Shown here in pieces: positions 1-12,569 of a stretch of DNA of 45,449 nt. Source of the DNA: Rhodospirillales bacterium. GTDB taxonomy: Bacteria; Pseudomonadota; Alphaproteobacteria; UBA828. Numbering within the stretch: position 1 is the first letter of the stretch; every line of letters starts with the position of its first letter. The DNA is taken from assembly GCA_028818565.1 (NCBI GenBank), contig JAPPNV010000029.1, forward strand, positions 1-45,449, read 5' to 3'. Under the pieces are notes generated by a model. That model had not been told where the DNA came from, ran no database searches, and saw only the letters and a list, made by a program, of their open reading frames with translations. A program made the translations under genes and the position numbers.

Positions 1-172
1 AGACCAGCCACCAGACCTCGTGCAGGCCCAAGCGCTTGAGCGCCAGCAGGCTGATGTGACGATGCCCCTCATGGGCCGGGTTGAAGGAGCCGCCGAGCAG
101 GCCGACCTTGCGGCCCGACGGCCGTGCGGGCGAGGCGTCGCCAGGCACCGGCCGCGACCGCCGGCGGCGCAT
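1..172 (-). CDS. nadD: nicotinate-nucleotide adenylyltransferase, N-terminal part (runs off window start)
   Basis: Reverse-complement reads ...[38 protein letters not shown], a NadD nucleotidyltransferase motif (GGSFNPxHxGH); sits downstream of proA. Confidence 0.85.
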   Translation of the reverse strand, partial: MRRRRSRPVPGDASPARPSGRKVGLLGGSFNPAHEGHRHISLLALKRLGLHEVWWLV

Positions 173-186
173 GGGCACGAGAGTGG

Positions 187-1472
187 TCAGGGGCGAACCT
201 GTCCGTTGCCGTAAACCTTGTACTTGTAGGTGGTGAGCTGCTCGACGCCCACCGGCCCCCGCGCATGAAGCTTGCCGGTGGAGATGCCGATCTCGGCCCC
301 CATGCCGAACTCGCCGCCGTCGGCAAACTGGGTCGAGGCGTTGTGCAGCACGATCCCGCTGTCGACGCCCTCCATGAAGCGCTCGGCGGCGGCGGCATCC
401 TCGGTGATGATGCTGTCGGTATGGTGGGAGCCATGCTCGTTGACGTGGGCGATCGCCGCATCGAGCCCGTCCACCACCCCGACCGAGATGATTGCGTCGA
501 GATACTCGGTTCCCCAATCGTCGTCGCCCGCCGCCACAACGCGCGAGTCCATCGCCTGCACGCGTGCATCGCCCCGCACTTCGCAGCCGGCTTCGAACAG
601 CGGCTCGAGGATCGCGGGCAGCGTGTCCGTCACGGCGTCGTCGACCAGCAGGGTCTCGGCAGCGCCGCAAATCCCGGTCCGCCGCATCTTGGCGTTGAAG
701 GTCACGTCGCGCGCCTTTTCCGGGTCGGCGCCGGCATGCACGTAGACGTGGCAGTTGCCATCGAGGTGGGCCATCACCGGCACCCGGCTCTCCGCGAGCA
801 CTCGCTCGATCAGCGAGCGGCCGCCGCGCGGCACGATCAGGTCGAGCACTTCGTCCATGCCGAGCAAGATGCCGACGGCCGCGCGGTCGGTCGTGGGCAC
901 GGGCTGGATGCACCCCGTGGGCAGCCCCGTCTCGGCAAGCGCAGCCCGTAGCGCGGCTGCGATAGCGCGCGAGGAGTGCCAGCTCTCGGAGCCGCCGCGC
1001 AAAATTGCCGCATTACCCGCCATGAGGCAGAGCGCGCCGGCATCGGCGGTCACGTTGGGCCGCGATTCGTAGATGATCCCGATGACGCCGATCGGCACCG
1101 AAACCCGGCGGATGCGAAGCCCGTTGGGCCGCTCCCACTCGCCCAGAAGGCGGCCAAGCGGGTCGTCGAGAGCGGCCACCTGCTCGACACCCGCTGCCAT
1201 GGCTTCGACCCGGCCGGGATCGAGGGCAAGACGGTCAAGCAGGGCGCTGCTCAGGCCGGACGCCTCAGCGGCCGTCATGTCCCTGGCGTTCGCCTCCAGG
1301 ATGGCGGCTTCGTCGCCGCGAATGGCGGACGCTGCAGCCTTGAGCGCACGTCGCCTGTCCTCGGTCGAACTTGCCGCGAGCACCCGCGCCGCCGCGCGCG
1401 CCTCGACGCCGAGCGCATCCATCTCCGCCCGAATGTCGCGGTTCTCGTCGCGGCTCTGCGCCTGGGCGATGC

Positions 1473-1476
<4 letters not shown>
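187..1476 (-). CDS. proA: gamma-glutamyl phosphate reductase
   Basis: 429 aa ORF with [42 protein letters not shown] overlap with proB. Confidence 0.95.
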
Positions 1477-3667
<2,191 letters not shown>

Positions 3668-3925
3668 TTACGCGCTCGGCTCGACCGAGACGACCATCTT
3701 TCCGCCGCTGCGCCGCGCGAATTTCACTTGGCCGTCGGTCAGCGCAAAGAGCGTGTGATCGCGCCCGATCCCGACGTTCTCGCCCGGGTGCCACTTGGTG
3801 CCCCGCTGGCGCGCGATAATGTTGCCAGGGATCACCGCCTCGCCGCCGAACTTCTTGATGCCAAGCCGGCGACCCGCCGTGTCCCGGCCGTTGCGCGAAC
3901 TGCCGCCCGCCTTTTTGTGCGCCAT
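3668..3925 (-). CDS. rpmA: 50S ribosomal protein L27
   Basis: 85 aa [28 protein letters not shown]...; TGATG overlap with rplU stop. Confidence 0.97.
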   Translation of the reverse strand: MAHKKAGGSSRNGRDTAGRRLGIKKFGGEAVIPGNIIARQRGTKWHPGENVGIGRDHTLFALTDGQVKFARRSGGKMVVSVEPSA

Positions 3926-4602
3926 CAGCTTTTCTCCTCCGCCGGCTCGTCCGCAGGTGACTCAGCGGTCTCCTCGACCGGCGTGTCGGTCGTCTCGTCT
4001 GCAGAGGGCTCATCCGCCTCGGTCGCCGGCGCCTCGGCTGCCGCATCGGCCGTCTCCTCTGCCATCGGAGCAGCGGCCTCTTCCACCGGCGGCTCGGCAG
4101 GCTCTGGGGTCGCCGCTTCAGCGGGCGCGGGTGCGGTCTCTTCGGGCGTCTCGTCCTTGGCGGCCGGCTTCTTGCGGGTCCTCGGCTTGGCAGCGGCCTT
4201 CGCTCGCGTCGACCTCTTGGGCTTGGCGCCGGTTGCCTCTTCACCTTCCGCCGCCGCCTTCTTCCGCCGGCGCGCCTTCCGCTTCTGCCCTGCCGCCAGA
4301 ATCTCGTCGATGCGGAGCACCGTCAGTTCCTGCCGGTGCCCGCGCTTGCGGCGATGGTTCTTCCGCCGCTTCTTGCGGAAGACGATGATCTTCTCGCCGC
4401 GCGTGTGCTCGACAACCGTGGCCGCCACCCGCGCGCCCTCGACCAGCGGCTGGCCGAGCGAGACGGTCTCGCCGTCGCTCATCGCCAGCACTTCGCCGAG
4501 CTCGATCGCCTCACCGGCCTCGGCCTTCAGCCGTTCCACCCGGATAACGTCGTCCGGCGCGACGCGGTATTGCTTCCCGCCAGAGCGAACCACAGCGAAC
4601 AT
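3925..4602 (-). CDS. rplU: 50S ribosomal protein L21 with ~120-aa C-terminal extension
   Basis: [14 protein letters not shown]...[24 protein letters not shown] core, followed in frame by a Lys/Arg-rich then Ala/Glu/Pro-rich tail. Start at 4602 fits L21 better than the ORF start at 4611. Confidence 0.95.
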   Translation of the reverse strand: MFAVVRSGGKQYRVAPDDVIRVERLKAEAGEAIELGEVLAMSDGETVSLGQPLVEGARVAATVVEHTRGEKIIVFRKKRRKNHRRKRGHRQELTVLRIDEILAAGQKRKARRRKKAAAEGEEATGAKPKRSTRAKAAAKPRTRKKPAAKDETPEETAPAPAEAATPEPAEPPVEEAAAPMAEETADAAAEAPATEADEPSADETTDTPVEETAESPADEPAEEKS

Positions 4603-4649
4603 GACAACCATCCGTTTTGGGGGCGCGGGGCACGTCCCGCGGCGGGCGC

Positions 4650-4677
4650 ACTATAGGCCGGACGTCCCCGGTGTCAA
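4650..4677 (-). promoter_or_regulatory. sigma70-type promoter for rplU-rpmA(-obgE-proB-proA)
   Basis: Minus strand TTGACA (4672-4677) - 16 nt - TATAGT (4650-4655), about 48 nt upstream of the rplU ATG. Confidence 0.7.
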
Positions 4678-4811
4678 TCGGTGGTAGGGCCTGATCATAT
4701 CCCTCGGGCGCCGGGCGCTCGCGTGGCTACGCCCCTCTCGGCGCGCGGCGCAGTCGCGCCGTTCGGGCCCGACGGCCCGGCTCTCTTCATTCTCTACAAG
4801 CTTGGGGTTTC

Positions 4812-5702
4812 TCAGTCCAGCCATCGCCGGTGCAGCCATAGCCATTGTGCGGGCCGATCCCGGATCCAATCCTCGAGCGTGCGATTGATGGCGACCGTGA
4901 TCGCGCGGATGCGCTCCTCCCGCGTACCCTCCTCAGGCATGGCCAGCTTGGGATACACGGTGACTCGGAACGACGCGCCGGTGAGCCGCTCCACCCTGAC
5001 CGGCCACACCGGGCAGTCGTAGCGCAGCGCGAGAGTCCCCACGGCCGGCGCGGTCATGGCATCGCGGCCGAAGAAGGGGACCGGGATGCCGGTGTTGAGT
5101 TTCTGATCCACCAGGAGAGCGGCGTGCCCGCCGGCGCCGAGCGTGCGCACCAGCTCGCGCGTGCCGTCGTGGCCCTTGGGCACGAGGTGCTGCATGACCG
5201 CACCCCTGATCCGCGAGATCATGCGGTCGACGATCGGGTTGTTCGCCGCCCTGTAGACGACAGTTGCCGGTATTCCGCCCTGCTCCAGCGTGAGCGCTGC
5301 GATCTCCCAATTGCCGATATGGCCCGAGAAGAAGATTCCGCCGGTGGGGGAGCGCTTGGCCTCTTCCAGGTAGGCGCGCCCGACGAGCTCGACCCGCCCG
5401 CCCGGCGCGTCGACAGAAAAGCGGTGGAGATGCGGGTATTCCGCAGCGACACGGCCGAGATGGCGCCACATGCGGCGGGCGCAACGCCGGACCTCGGCGG
5501 GTGAAAGCTCGGGCAACGCGCGAGCGAGATTGTCGAGGCCCTGCCGGTGCACCGGGAGCATCGGTCCGATGGAACCACCCAGAACGGCACCAAGAGCCGA
5601 CGCCCATCCCACAGGCAGCGCGCCGAGAAGCCCGAAGAAGACATGGGCGGCGGCGGCCTCGCAGACGTGCCGCGCCGTGCGCGCCGGCCCCCGCTTAGCC
5701 AC
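4812..5702 (-). CDS. LpxL/HtrB-family lipid A acyltransferase
   Basis: 296 aa; GIFFSGHIGNWEIAALTLEQGG (HX4-5 acyltransferase motif), LVDQKLNTGIPVPFFGRDAMTAPA, PAQWLWLHRRW C-terminus. Confidence 0.85.
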   Translation of the reverse strand: MAKRGPARTARHVCEAAAAHVFFGLLGALPVGWASALGAVLGGSIGPMLPVHRQGLDNLARALPELSPAEVRRCARRMWRHLGRVAAEYPHLHRFSVDAPGGRVELVGRAYLEEAKRSPTGGIFFSGHIGNWEIAALTLEQGGIPATVVYRAANNPIVDRMISRIRGAVMQHLVPKGHDGTRELVRTLGAGGHAALLVDQKLNTGIPVPFFGRDAMTAPAVGTLALRYDCPVWPVRVERLTGASFRVTVYPKLAMPEEGTREERIRAITVAINRTLEDWIRDRPAQWLWLHRRWLD

Positions 5703-6687
5703 GGCGGCAGCGCGTCACGAGCGGCGCCAGCAGGGATCGCGGCTCGGCCGGGTCGCGCCAGGCGAGAGTGACGGAGAGCGTGCGAACCGCCGCTCTTGAG
5801 TCCAGCGGCAGCCGCACATGGTCCTTTTCGGTCGTGACCGGCACGGCGTCCCGCTCTTTCGCTTGGTCGACGATGGCCGCAATCTCTCCCGGCTTATAGC
5901 GGTGGTGGTCCGCGAAGGCATGCTGCGCGATCACATTGCAGCCGTTTTCTGCCAGCGTCTCGAAGAACTTCTCCGGCCGCCCGATCCCGGCGAAGGCGAC
6001 GATTGGCTGCTCTCGGAGCGTCCGAATTTCGTCGCCAGGCATCAGCGAAGCCTCGATCACGGGCAGGTCGTGCGGCCCGAGCGCCGCGAGTACACCCTCT
6101 CGGTCGACACCGACAAGAACCAACGCATGCGCCCGGCCGAGCCCACAGGCGAGCGGCTCGCGCAACGGCCCGGCAGGCAACAGACGGCCATTGCCGAAGC
6201 CGGCGCCGCCATCCACGACCGCGAAGCAAAAGTCCTTCGCCAGGCCCGGCGTTTGCATGCCGTCGTCCATGAGCAACACGTCAGCGCCTGCGGACGCCGC
6301 AGCGGCGGCTCCCGCCGGCCGGTCGCGGCACAGCCAGGTTGGCGTTTCCCGCGCCAGCAACAACGCCTCGTCGCCGACCGCGTCTGCCGTGTGGTGGGCG
6401 GGATCGACCCTGAGCGGGCCCCGCTCGCTGCCGCGATAGCCGCGCGTGAGGATGTGCGGGCGAACGCCCTCCTCGGCCAGCAGCGCAGCGAGGGCGAGAA
6501 CGGTGGGGGTCTTGCCCGTACCGCCCACCGTGAAGTTGCCGACGCAAATCACCGGACGCTCGGCTTTCGACGGCCGAGCCAGAGCGGCGTGGCTCCGCGC
6601 GCCCAGGCGATAGAGCCAGGAGAGCGGCGTCAACGCGGCGGCGGCAACACCGCCGCTCTCAGCCGCCCAGAAATTCGGCGCGCGCAT
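5695..6687 (-). CDS. lpxK: tetraacyldisaccharide 4'-kinase
   Basis: MRAPNFW start; VICVGNFTVGGTGKTPTVLALA Walker A, LTRGYRGSERGP, LLMDDGMQTPGLAKD. Confidence 0.93.
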   Translation of the reverse strand: MRAPNFWAAESGGVAAAALTPLSWLYRLGARSHAALARPSKAERPVICVGNFTVGGTGKTPTVLALAALLAEEGVRPHILTRGYRGSERGPLRVDPAHHTADAVGDEALLLARETPTWLCRDRPAGAAAAASAGADVLLMDDGMQTPGLAKDFCFAVVDGGAGFGNGRLLPAGPLREPLACGLGRAHALVLVGVDREGVLAALGPHDLPVIEASLMPGDEIRTLREQPIVAFAGIGRPEKFFETLAENGCNVIAQHAFADHHRYKPGEIAAIVDQAKERDAVPVTTEKDHVRLPLDSRAAVRTLSVTLAWRDPAEPRSLLAPLVTRCRRG

Positions 6688-7972
6688 CGTCGCCACTGGG
6701 TTCGAGGTGATCGCGGATCAGGTCGAGCGTCGCTTCGGCCGCACCGGCGAGCGCAGCCGCGGCCTCGCGCGCGGCGGCCGCGCGCGAGGATTGCGCGCTC
6801 TCTTCTTCGAGCAAGGCGCGCACGGCACCGGCGAGCGCATCCGGGTCGCTCACCCGGTGGAGCGCATCGGCGTCCTCCAATGCGGCGTATGCCTCAGCGA
6901 AATTCTCCGTGTGCGGGCCCGCAATGAGCGCGCAATCGAGCCGCGCCGGCTCCAGCGGGTTGTGCCCACCGTGGGGCGCAAGCGAGCCGCCGATGAACGC
7001 GATATCTCCGAGGCGGTAGACCAGGCCGAGTTCGCCCAGCGTATCGACGAGGTAGACGGCGGTCGACGGTGTGATCGCGCCATTCGCCGAGCGCCGGGCG
7101 GTGGCGAGGCCACTGCGCTCCAGCATCTCAGTTACTAAGGCGCCCCGCTCCGGGTGACGCAGCGCCAGGATCGTCAGCAAATCGGGGAAGATTCGACGCA
7201 AGGCAGATGCCGCCTCGGAAATGGCCGCCTCCTCGCCCTCGTGGGTGCTCGCCGCGATCCAGCGAGGCCGCCCGCCGATGGCCTGCTTGAGGTCTTTGAC
7301 GGCATCCACGTCAGCCGGCAGAGGCGGTGCGTCGTTCTTGAGGTTTCCGCGAACCGCGACGTTGCGCGCGCCGAGCGCGCGAAAGCGTGCCGCATCTGTC
7401 TCCGTCTGCGCCAGGACGCCGGTGAAGGCTGCGAGCAGGGGTTGGCACAAGTGCGGCGCTCGCCGCCAGCGCTCGCCGGAACGGGCGGACATGCGCGCAT
7501 TGACCAGCAGCATGGGGATACCGCGCCCGGCGGTCTCCAGGATGAGGTTGGGCCAAAGCTCCGATTCCACCCAGACCGCAAGGTCCGGTCGCCAGTGCCC
7601 GGCGAACCGCCGCACCGCGGCAGGCCGGTCGACCGGCGCAAATTGATGGATAACCCCGACCGGAAGTCGCTCGTCCAGTAGCCGCGCGGATGTGACGGTA
7701 CCGGAGGTAATCAAGACGTGAACGTCGGGAAACGCTTCGCGCAAGCGCTCGACCAGCGGCAGCAAAGACAGGCTCTCGCCGACGCTCACTGCATGCATCC
7801 AGACCAGCCTGCCATCGGGACGCGGCATGCCAGGCCGACCGAGCCGCTCACTGAAGCGGGCGCGGTCTTCCTTGCCTCGGCGTCGACGGTGGGCAAGCCA
7901 GGCGTGGACGACCGGTGTGGCGAGCACGCTTGCACAGCGATAACTGCGCGGCGTGATCAGAGCCTCGATCAT
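6659..7972 (-). CDS. waaA: 3-deoxy-D-manno-octulosonic acid (Kdo) transferase
   Basis: 437 aa; LVWMHAVSVGESLSLLPLVERL, WVESELWPNLI, FIGGSLAPHGGHNPLEPA. Confidence 0.93.
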   Translation of the reverse strand: MIEALITPRSYRCASVLATPVVHAWLAHRRRRGKEDRARFSERLGRPGMPRPDGRLVWMHAVSVGESLSLLPLVERLREAFPDVHVLITSGTVTSARLLDERLPVGVIHQFAPVDRPAAVRRFAGHWRPDLAVWVESELWPNLILETAGRGIPMLLVNARMSARSGERWRRAPHLCQPLLAAFTGVLAQTETDAARFRALGARNVAVRGNLKNDAPPLPADVDAVKDLKQAIGGRPRWIAASTHEGEEAAISEAASALRRIFPDLLTILALRHPERGALVTEMLERSGLATARRSANGAITPSTAVYLVDTLGELGLVYRLGDIAFIGGSLAPHGGHNPLEPARLDCALIAGPHTENFAEAYAALEDADALHRVSDPDALAGAVRALLEEESAQSSRAAAAREAAAALAGAAEATLDLIRDHLEPSGDDARAEFLGG

Positions 7973-8721
7973 TGGCGCGCCACGGCCGGCGCCGCACCGG
8001 CGCGGCGTTCGCGCGTTCGCGCGACCTCTCCGGCTGGCTCGATTGGCTCCGCGCCCACCATTCGATCGGCTTCGGCGGTAAGCTCGTTGAGCCGCTCTTC
8101 CAGGGTCAGGCGCGCGCTCTCCCGCGCGGACTCATCGGCATCCGCAGCGACATGGAGCGGCGGCCCCCACAGATAGGCGCCGCGGCCGAAGGGCAGGGCG
8201 ATCACGAAGCGATCCCAACTGTTTGCCGCCGCGCGCCGCGAGACTGCATAGGTGTATGGCACGATTGGCGCGCCGGAGAGTCGCGCCAACGCGATGATTC
8301 CAGGCTGAACGCGCATCCGGGGGCCGCGCGGCCCGTCCGGGCTGATGGCAACATAGCCGCCCCCCTTCAGCACGCGGAGCGAGGCACGACCTGCCGCCAT
8401 GCCACCCCGCGTGCGCGAGCCGCGGATCGGCACCACGCCCACATGCCGTGTTGCGCGCGCAATGCTTTCGCCGTCACGGTGGCGGGAAATCATGACGTGA
8501 ATCGGCGTACCCTTCGGCCAGCCATGCGGCGCCAGCATCAGCCGACCGTGCCAGAAGGCGCAGATAAAAGGTTGGCCCGCGCGTATCAGCGCTTCGGCGT
8601 CCTCGCGACCGCGAATCCGCCAGCGGGTCGTGGCGAAGACGAAGCTCGCAAACCGCGCGTAGAGCCAGACGAGCACAGCGCGCCCGAACCGGCTCTGCGA
8701 AACGCGCTTGCCGAGAGACAT
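7969..8721 (-). CDS. DUF374 lysophospholipid acyltransferase-family protein
   Basis: 250 aa; ICAFWHGRLMLAPHGW, MISRHRDGESIARATRHVGVVPIRGS, ISPDGPRGPRMRVQPGIIALAR (DUF374 signatures); located between msbA and waaA. Confidence 0.88.
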   Translation of the reverse strand: MSLGKRVSQSRFGRAVLVWLYARFASFVFATTRWRIRGREDAEALIRAGQPFICAFWHGRLMLAPHGWPKGTPIHVMISRHRDGESIARATRHVGVVPIRGSRTRGGMAAGRASLRVLKGGGYVAISPDGPRGPRMRVQPGIIALARLSGAPIVPYTYAVSRRAAANSWDRFVIALPFGRGAYLWGPPLHVAADADESARESARLTLEERLNELTAEADRMVGAEPIEPAGEVARTRERRAGAAPAVARQ

Positions 8722-8723
8722 GC

Positions 8724-10526
8724 CTATTCGGCGGCCATGCCCGCGGTAAACTGCACGGCATGAAGCCGCGCATAGACCCCGCCCGCTGCCAGCAGCGAGC
8801 GATGCGAGCCCGTTTCCGCGAGTCTGCCGCCCTCCAGGACGTAAATCCGGTCAGCCTCCTGGACCGTGGAGAGACGGTGGGCGATGACCAGGGTCGTGCG
8901 GCCCTGCATCAGGCTACGCAATGCGGTCTGAACCTGCCGCTCGGATTCGGCGTCAAGCGCGCTGGTCGCCTCGTCGAGCAGCAGGATGGGAGCATCCTTG
9001 AGCATGGCGCGGGCGATGGAGAGCCGCTGCCGCTGCCCGCCGGAGAGTTTGACCCCGCGCTCACCGATGATCGTGTCGTAGCCGTCGGGCAGCTCCCGAA
9101 TGAAGCGATCGGCGCCCGCCGCTTGCGCGGCAGCCACGATGTCGTTTTCGCTGGCGTCGATACGCCCGTAGGCGATGTTGGCGCGGACGCTCTCGTCGAA
9201 CAGCACCGCCTCCTGGCTCACCAGCCCCACCGCGTCGCGCACGCTCTCGATCGTCGCCGTGCGGACGTCGATCCCGTCGATGCTGACCGTCCCTTCGTCC
9301 ACGTCGTAGAACCGGGGGATCAGGTTCAGCACGGTGGATTTCCCTGCGCCGGAAGGGCCGACGAGCGCGACCGTCTCTCCTGCCGGGACATTCAGGCTCA
9401 CTTCGAGAAGGGCATGCGTGCCGTTCGGGTAGGAAAAGCTCACGCCCTCCAGCGCGATGGCACCGCCCGTGACCTTGAGCGGGCGTGCATCCGGGGCCTC
9501 GGCGACGCGGGGCTCGGTGTCCAACAGGTCGAACACGCGCTGGCTGGCGGCGAGGCCTTCTTGCAGGCTGGCGTTGAGATTGGCGAGCGCCTTGAGCGGC
9601 CGATAGGCGAGCAGCATGGCTGTGACGAAGGCGAAGAAGGCGCCGGGCGTGAGCGCGCCCTCGATCACCTGCCAGCCGCCATAGAGGATCAGCAGGGCGA
9701 TGAATAGGCCACCGAGCGTTTCCATGATCGGCGTCGCGGCGGCGCGCACGCGCTGCTGCTTGAAGATCAGGCGGAAGACGCTCTCGATCAGGCGGTCGGT
9801 GCGCGCGGATTCGAAGCGCTCGCGGTTATAGGCCTTGACGTGGCGCGCGCCCTGAAACGTCTCGTTGAGCCGCGCGGTGAAGAGGCCGAGCTCGTTGAGG
9901 GCGGAGGTCGAGACCTTGCGCATGCGCCGGCCGATCTTCGAAATCGGGTAGATCGCGACGGGGAAGACCACACAGGCGATCAGCGCAAGCTTCCAGTCCT
10001 TCTCGAACATCACGCCGACCAGGAACAACAGGGTCAGCGAATCCTTGACCATGCCGGTGAGCGCGTTCGAGACGGCGTTGCGCATCATGTTGACGTCGTT
10101 GGTGAGCCGCGAGACCAGCCGGCCGGACGCCGTGTCCTGGAAGAAGGCGAGGTCGAAGCGAAGGATGTGGGCAAAGACCCGGCTCTGCAGGTCGGCGATG
10201 ATGCGCTGCCCGACGAAGGCCATCAGCACCGCTTGCCCGTAAGTGGCGGCACCCCGGATCAGCGTGATCCCGATGACCGCGATGGGCACCACGATGAGCA
10301 GCGTGCGGTCCTTCTCAAGGAAGATCTGGTCCAGCACGGGCTCCATGAGGTAGGCAAGCGCTGCCGTGGAGCCGCCTGCGAACACCATGCAAATCCCCGC
10401 GAGGAGCAAGCGGCCCACATGGGGGCGCACGTGATCGCGCACGAGGCGCACCAAGAGGTGCCTCGTCGAGCCTGGTCGCTGGGGCGGGTCAGGTCGTTCC
10501 ACGGCTTTCGCCCAGCACTGGGGCAA
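8724..10526 (-). CDS. msbA: lipid A export ABC transporter ATP-binding/permease (MsbA-like)
   Basis: 600 aa; TM domain plus ABC: GPSGAGKST, LSGGQRQRLSIARAMLKDAPILLLDEATSALD; in lipid A cluster. Confidence 0.88.
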   Translation of the reverse strand: MPQCWAKAVERPDPPQRPGSTRHLLVRLVRDHVRPHVGRLLLAGICMVFAGGSTAALAYLMEPVLDQIFLEKDRTLLIVVPIAVIGITLIRGAATYGQAVLMAFVGQRIIADLQSRVFAHILRFDLAFFQDTASGRLVSRLTNDVNMMRNAVSNALTGMVKDSLTLLFLVGVMFEKDWKLALIACVVFPVAIYPISKIGRRMRKVSTSALNELGLFTARLNETFQGARHVKAYNRERFESARTDRLIESVFRLIFKQQRVRAAATPIMETLGGLFIALLILYGGWQVIEGALTPGAFFAFVTAMLLAYRPLKALANLNASLQEGLAASQRVFDLLDTEPRVAEAPDARPLKVTGGAIALEGVSFSYPNGTHALLEVSLNVPAGETVALVGPSGAGKSTVLNLIPRFYDVDEGTVSIDGIDVRTATIESVRDAVGLVSQEAVLFDESVRANIAYGRIDASENDIVAAAQAAGADRFIRELPDGYDTIIGERGVKLSGGQRQRLSIARAMLKDAPILLLDEATSALDAESERQVQTALRSLMQGRTTLVIAHRLSTVQEADRIYVLEGGRLAETGSHRSLLAAGGVYARLHAVQFTAGMAAE

Positions 10527-10613
10527 TGCCTAAACGCTTGAAATCAGTCCAATAGCATGGCGAAGCCGCAGGCTCCAGCCGGGGCATACGGGATGAGGCC
10601 GCGCCGTCGGTGC

Positions 10614-11963
10614 TCAGCGGCCCGCCACGGTCATGCCATCGATGCGCACGGTCGGGCTGTCGACCCCATAGCGGAACTCAAGATCGCTGGCTGGTGTGAG
10701 GTGGCGGAACATCTCCCTGAGATTGCCGGCGACGGTGACCTCGCTCACCGGATAGGCGATCTCGCCCTGCTCGATCCAGAAGCCTGCCGCACCCCGGCTG
10801 TAGTCGCCTGTCACCATGTTCACGCCCATGCCGATCAGTTCGGTCACGTAGAGACCGCTGGTCACGCCGCCGATCAGGGCCTCTGCGCTCTCAGCGCCGG
10901 GTTCCAGCCAAAGGTTGCTGCATGAGGGCGAAGGCGGCCCGCTGGTCCCGCGCGAGGCATGGCCGGTGCTGGCAAGGTCGAGCTGGCGCGCGGAGCGGCT
11001 GTCGAGCAGCCAGGTTTGCAGCACGCCGTCAGCGACGATCGCACGCCGTTCCGTCGCCACGCCCTCACCGTCAAAGGGTCGTGAGCGCAGCCCCCGCGCC
11101 CGATGCGGGTCGTCCACGACGGTGGAGCCGGACGCGAACACCGCGGTCTCCAGCGCGTCCTTCAGGAAGCTGGTTCCGCGCGCGATCGACGGGCCGGAGA
11201 TTGCGCCGGCAAGGCGGGAGAGCAGCCCGCCCGAGATCCGAGTGTCGTAGACCACCGGCACCTGGCCCGATCGCGCCTTGCGGGCGCCGAGGCGGCGCAC
11301 CGCGCGCTCTCCGGCGCGTCTGCCGACGGCCGTGGGGTCTTCCAGATCGGCTTCGTGCACCGCCGACGACCACCAGTAGTCGCGTTCCATCCCGGTGCCT
11401 TCTCCGGCCAGCGCCGCGGCGCTCACCGAATACCGACTGCTCGCGTAGCCGCCGGCGAAGCCGTCGCTGGTCACGAGCATCGCCTCTGACCGGCCCCAGC
11501 CGGCTCCAGCGCCTTCGGAGTTGGTGACACCGGCGACGGCGCGGGCCGCGTCCTCGGCCGCCAGTGCTCGCTCCATCAGTTCGTCCGGGCCGGGCTCCCC
11601 CGCATCGGCGAGGTCGAGGGAGGGCCAGTCCCGGGCGAGCCGCGCCGGATCGGCGAGTCCGGCATAGGGGTCCTCCGGCACCGCCCGCGCCATGGCGATC
11701 GCCCGCTCGGCGAGAGGTGCGAGCGCGCCTTTCGAGATGTCGGTGGTGGAAACGTTTGCCTGCCGGGCGCCGACAAAGACGCGCAAGCCGAGGTCGCGGC
11801 TCTCCGCCCGGGTGAGTTCCTCCGGCTCGCCCAGGCGACATCCAGCGTCGAGCGTGCTGCTCTTCAGCAGCACGGCGTCGGCGGCGTCAGCGCCGAGACG
11901 ACTTGCCAAGGCGATCAGCCCCTGCAGCAGGTCCAGGGGCTCGGCGGCTTCAGAGATTGCCAT
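10614..11963 (-). CDS. pmbA: TldD/PmbA-family metallopeptidase subunit
   Basis: MAISEAAEPLDLLQGL start at 11963; GLRVFVGARQANVSTTDIS, NLWLEPGAES, LIGMGVNMVTGDYSRGAAGFWIEQGEIAYPVSEVTVAGNLREM. Confidence 0.92.
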   Translation of the reverse strand: MAISEAAEPLDLLQGLIALASRLGADAADAVLLKSSTLDAGCRLGEPEELTRAESRDLGLRVFVGARQANVSTTDISKGALAPLAERAIAMARAVPEDPYAGLADPARLARDWPSLDLADAGEPGPDELMERALAAEDAARAVAGVTNSEGAGAGWGRSEAMLVTSDGFAGGYASSRYSVSAAALAGEGTGMERDYWWSSAVHEADLEDPTAVGRRAGERAVRRLGARKARSGQVPVVYDTRISGGLLSRLAGAISGPSIARGTSFLKDALETAVFASGSTVVDDPHRARGLRSRPFDGEGVATERRAIVADGVLQTWLLDSRSARQLDLASTGHASRGTSGPPSPSCSNLWLEPGAESAEALIGGVTSGLYVTELIGMGVNMVTGDYSRGAAGFWIEQGEIAYPVSEVTVAGNLREMFRHLTPASDLEFRYGVDSPTVRIDGMTVAGR

Positions 11964-12012
11964 CAGCGCAGAAGTACGGTCGCGGGCTCTCGCAGAGAAT
12001 CGGCGACGCCGG

Positions 12013-12486
12013 TCAAACGCGGAAGAGGCCGGCGTGGATGCGCCGGTTCTTCTCGAAGTACTGCTGGTGGTAATCCTCGGCCATCCAGAATTCCGCGGCA
12101 GGCTCAATTTGAGTCGCGATGGGGTGCCCCGCAGCCACGAGCTTCGCCTGGCTCGCTTCTGCGGCCTCTTTCTGCGCCTCAGAGCGGTAGAAAATGACCG
12201 TGCGATACTGGGTGCCGATGTCGGGCCCCTGGCGGTTCACCTGGGTCGGGTCGTGGACCTGCCAGAAGAGCCCCAGTAGCTGCTCGTAGCTCACCCGCTC
12301 GGGGTCGAAGACGACCCGCACCACCTCCGCATGGCCGGTCTGGCCGCTGCACACGTCGTAGTAGCCAGGCTCGGCCGTGTGGCCGCCAGCGTAGCCGACC
12401 GCAGTCTCGACGACGCCATCGACCCGGCGAAACGCGGCCTCGACGCCCCAGAAGCAGCCCGCTCCGAATATCGCCGTCTCAGTCAT
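12013..12486 (-). CDS. msrA: peptide-methionine (S)-S-oxide reductase
   Basis: [25 protein letters not shown] catalytic GCFWG motif; start at 12486. Confidence 0.95.
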   Translation of the reverse strand: MTETAIFGAGCFWGVEAAFRRVDGVVETAVGYAGGHTAEPGYYDVCSGQTGHAEVVRVVFDPERVSYEQLLGLFWQVHDPTQVNRQGPDIGTQYRTVIFYRSEAQKEAAEASQAKLVAAGHPIATQIEPAAEFWMAEDYHQQYFEKNRRIHAGLFRV

Positions 12487-12569
12487 CTCGCCCTCATACC
12501 CGTTTCTTCCTTGTGTGTTAGATAGCACCTCGCGGAGATGCGGCAAACAAAAGCGGCAGGAGTCACGGC

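Noticed and set aside
3900-3960. Frameshift suspected at the rplU/rpmA junction
   Set aside because: TGATG stop-start overlap is intact on inspection and both proteins are complete.
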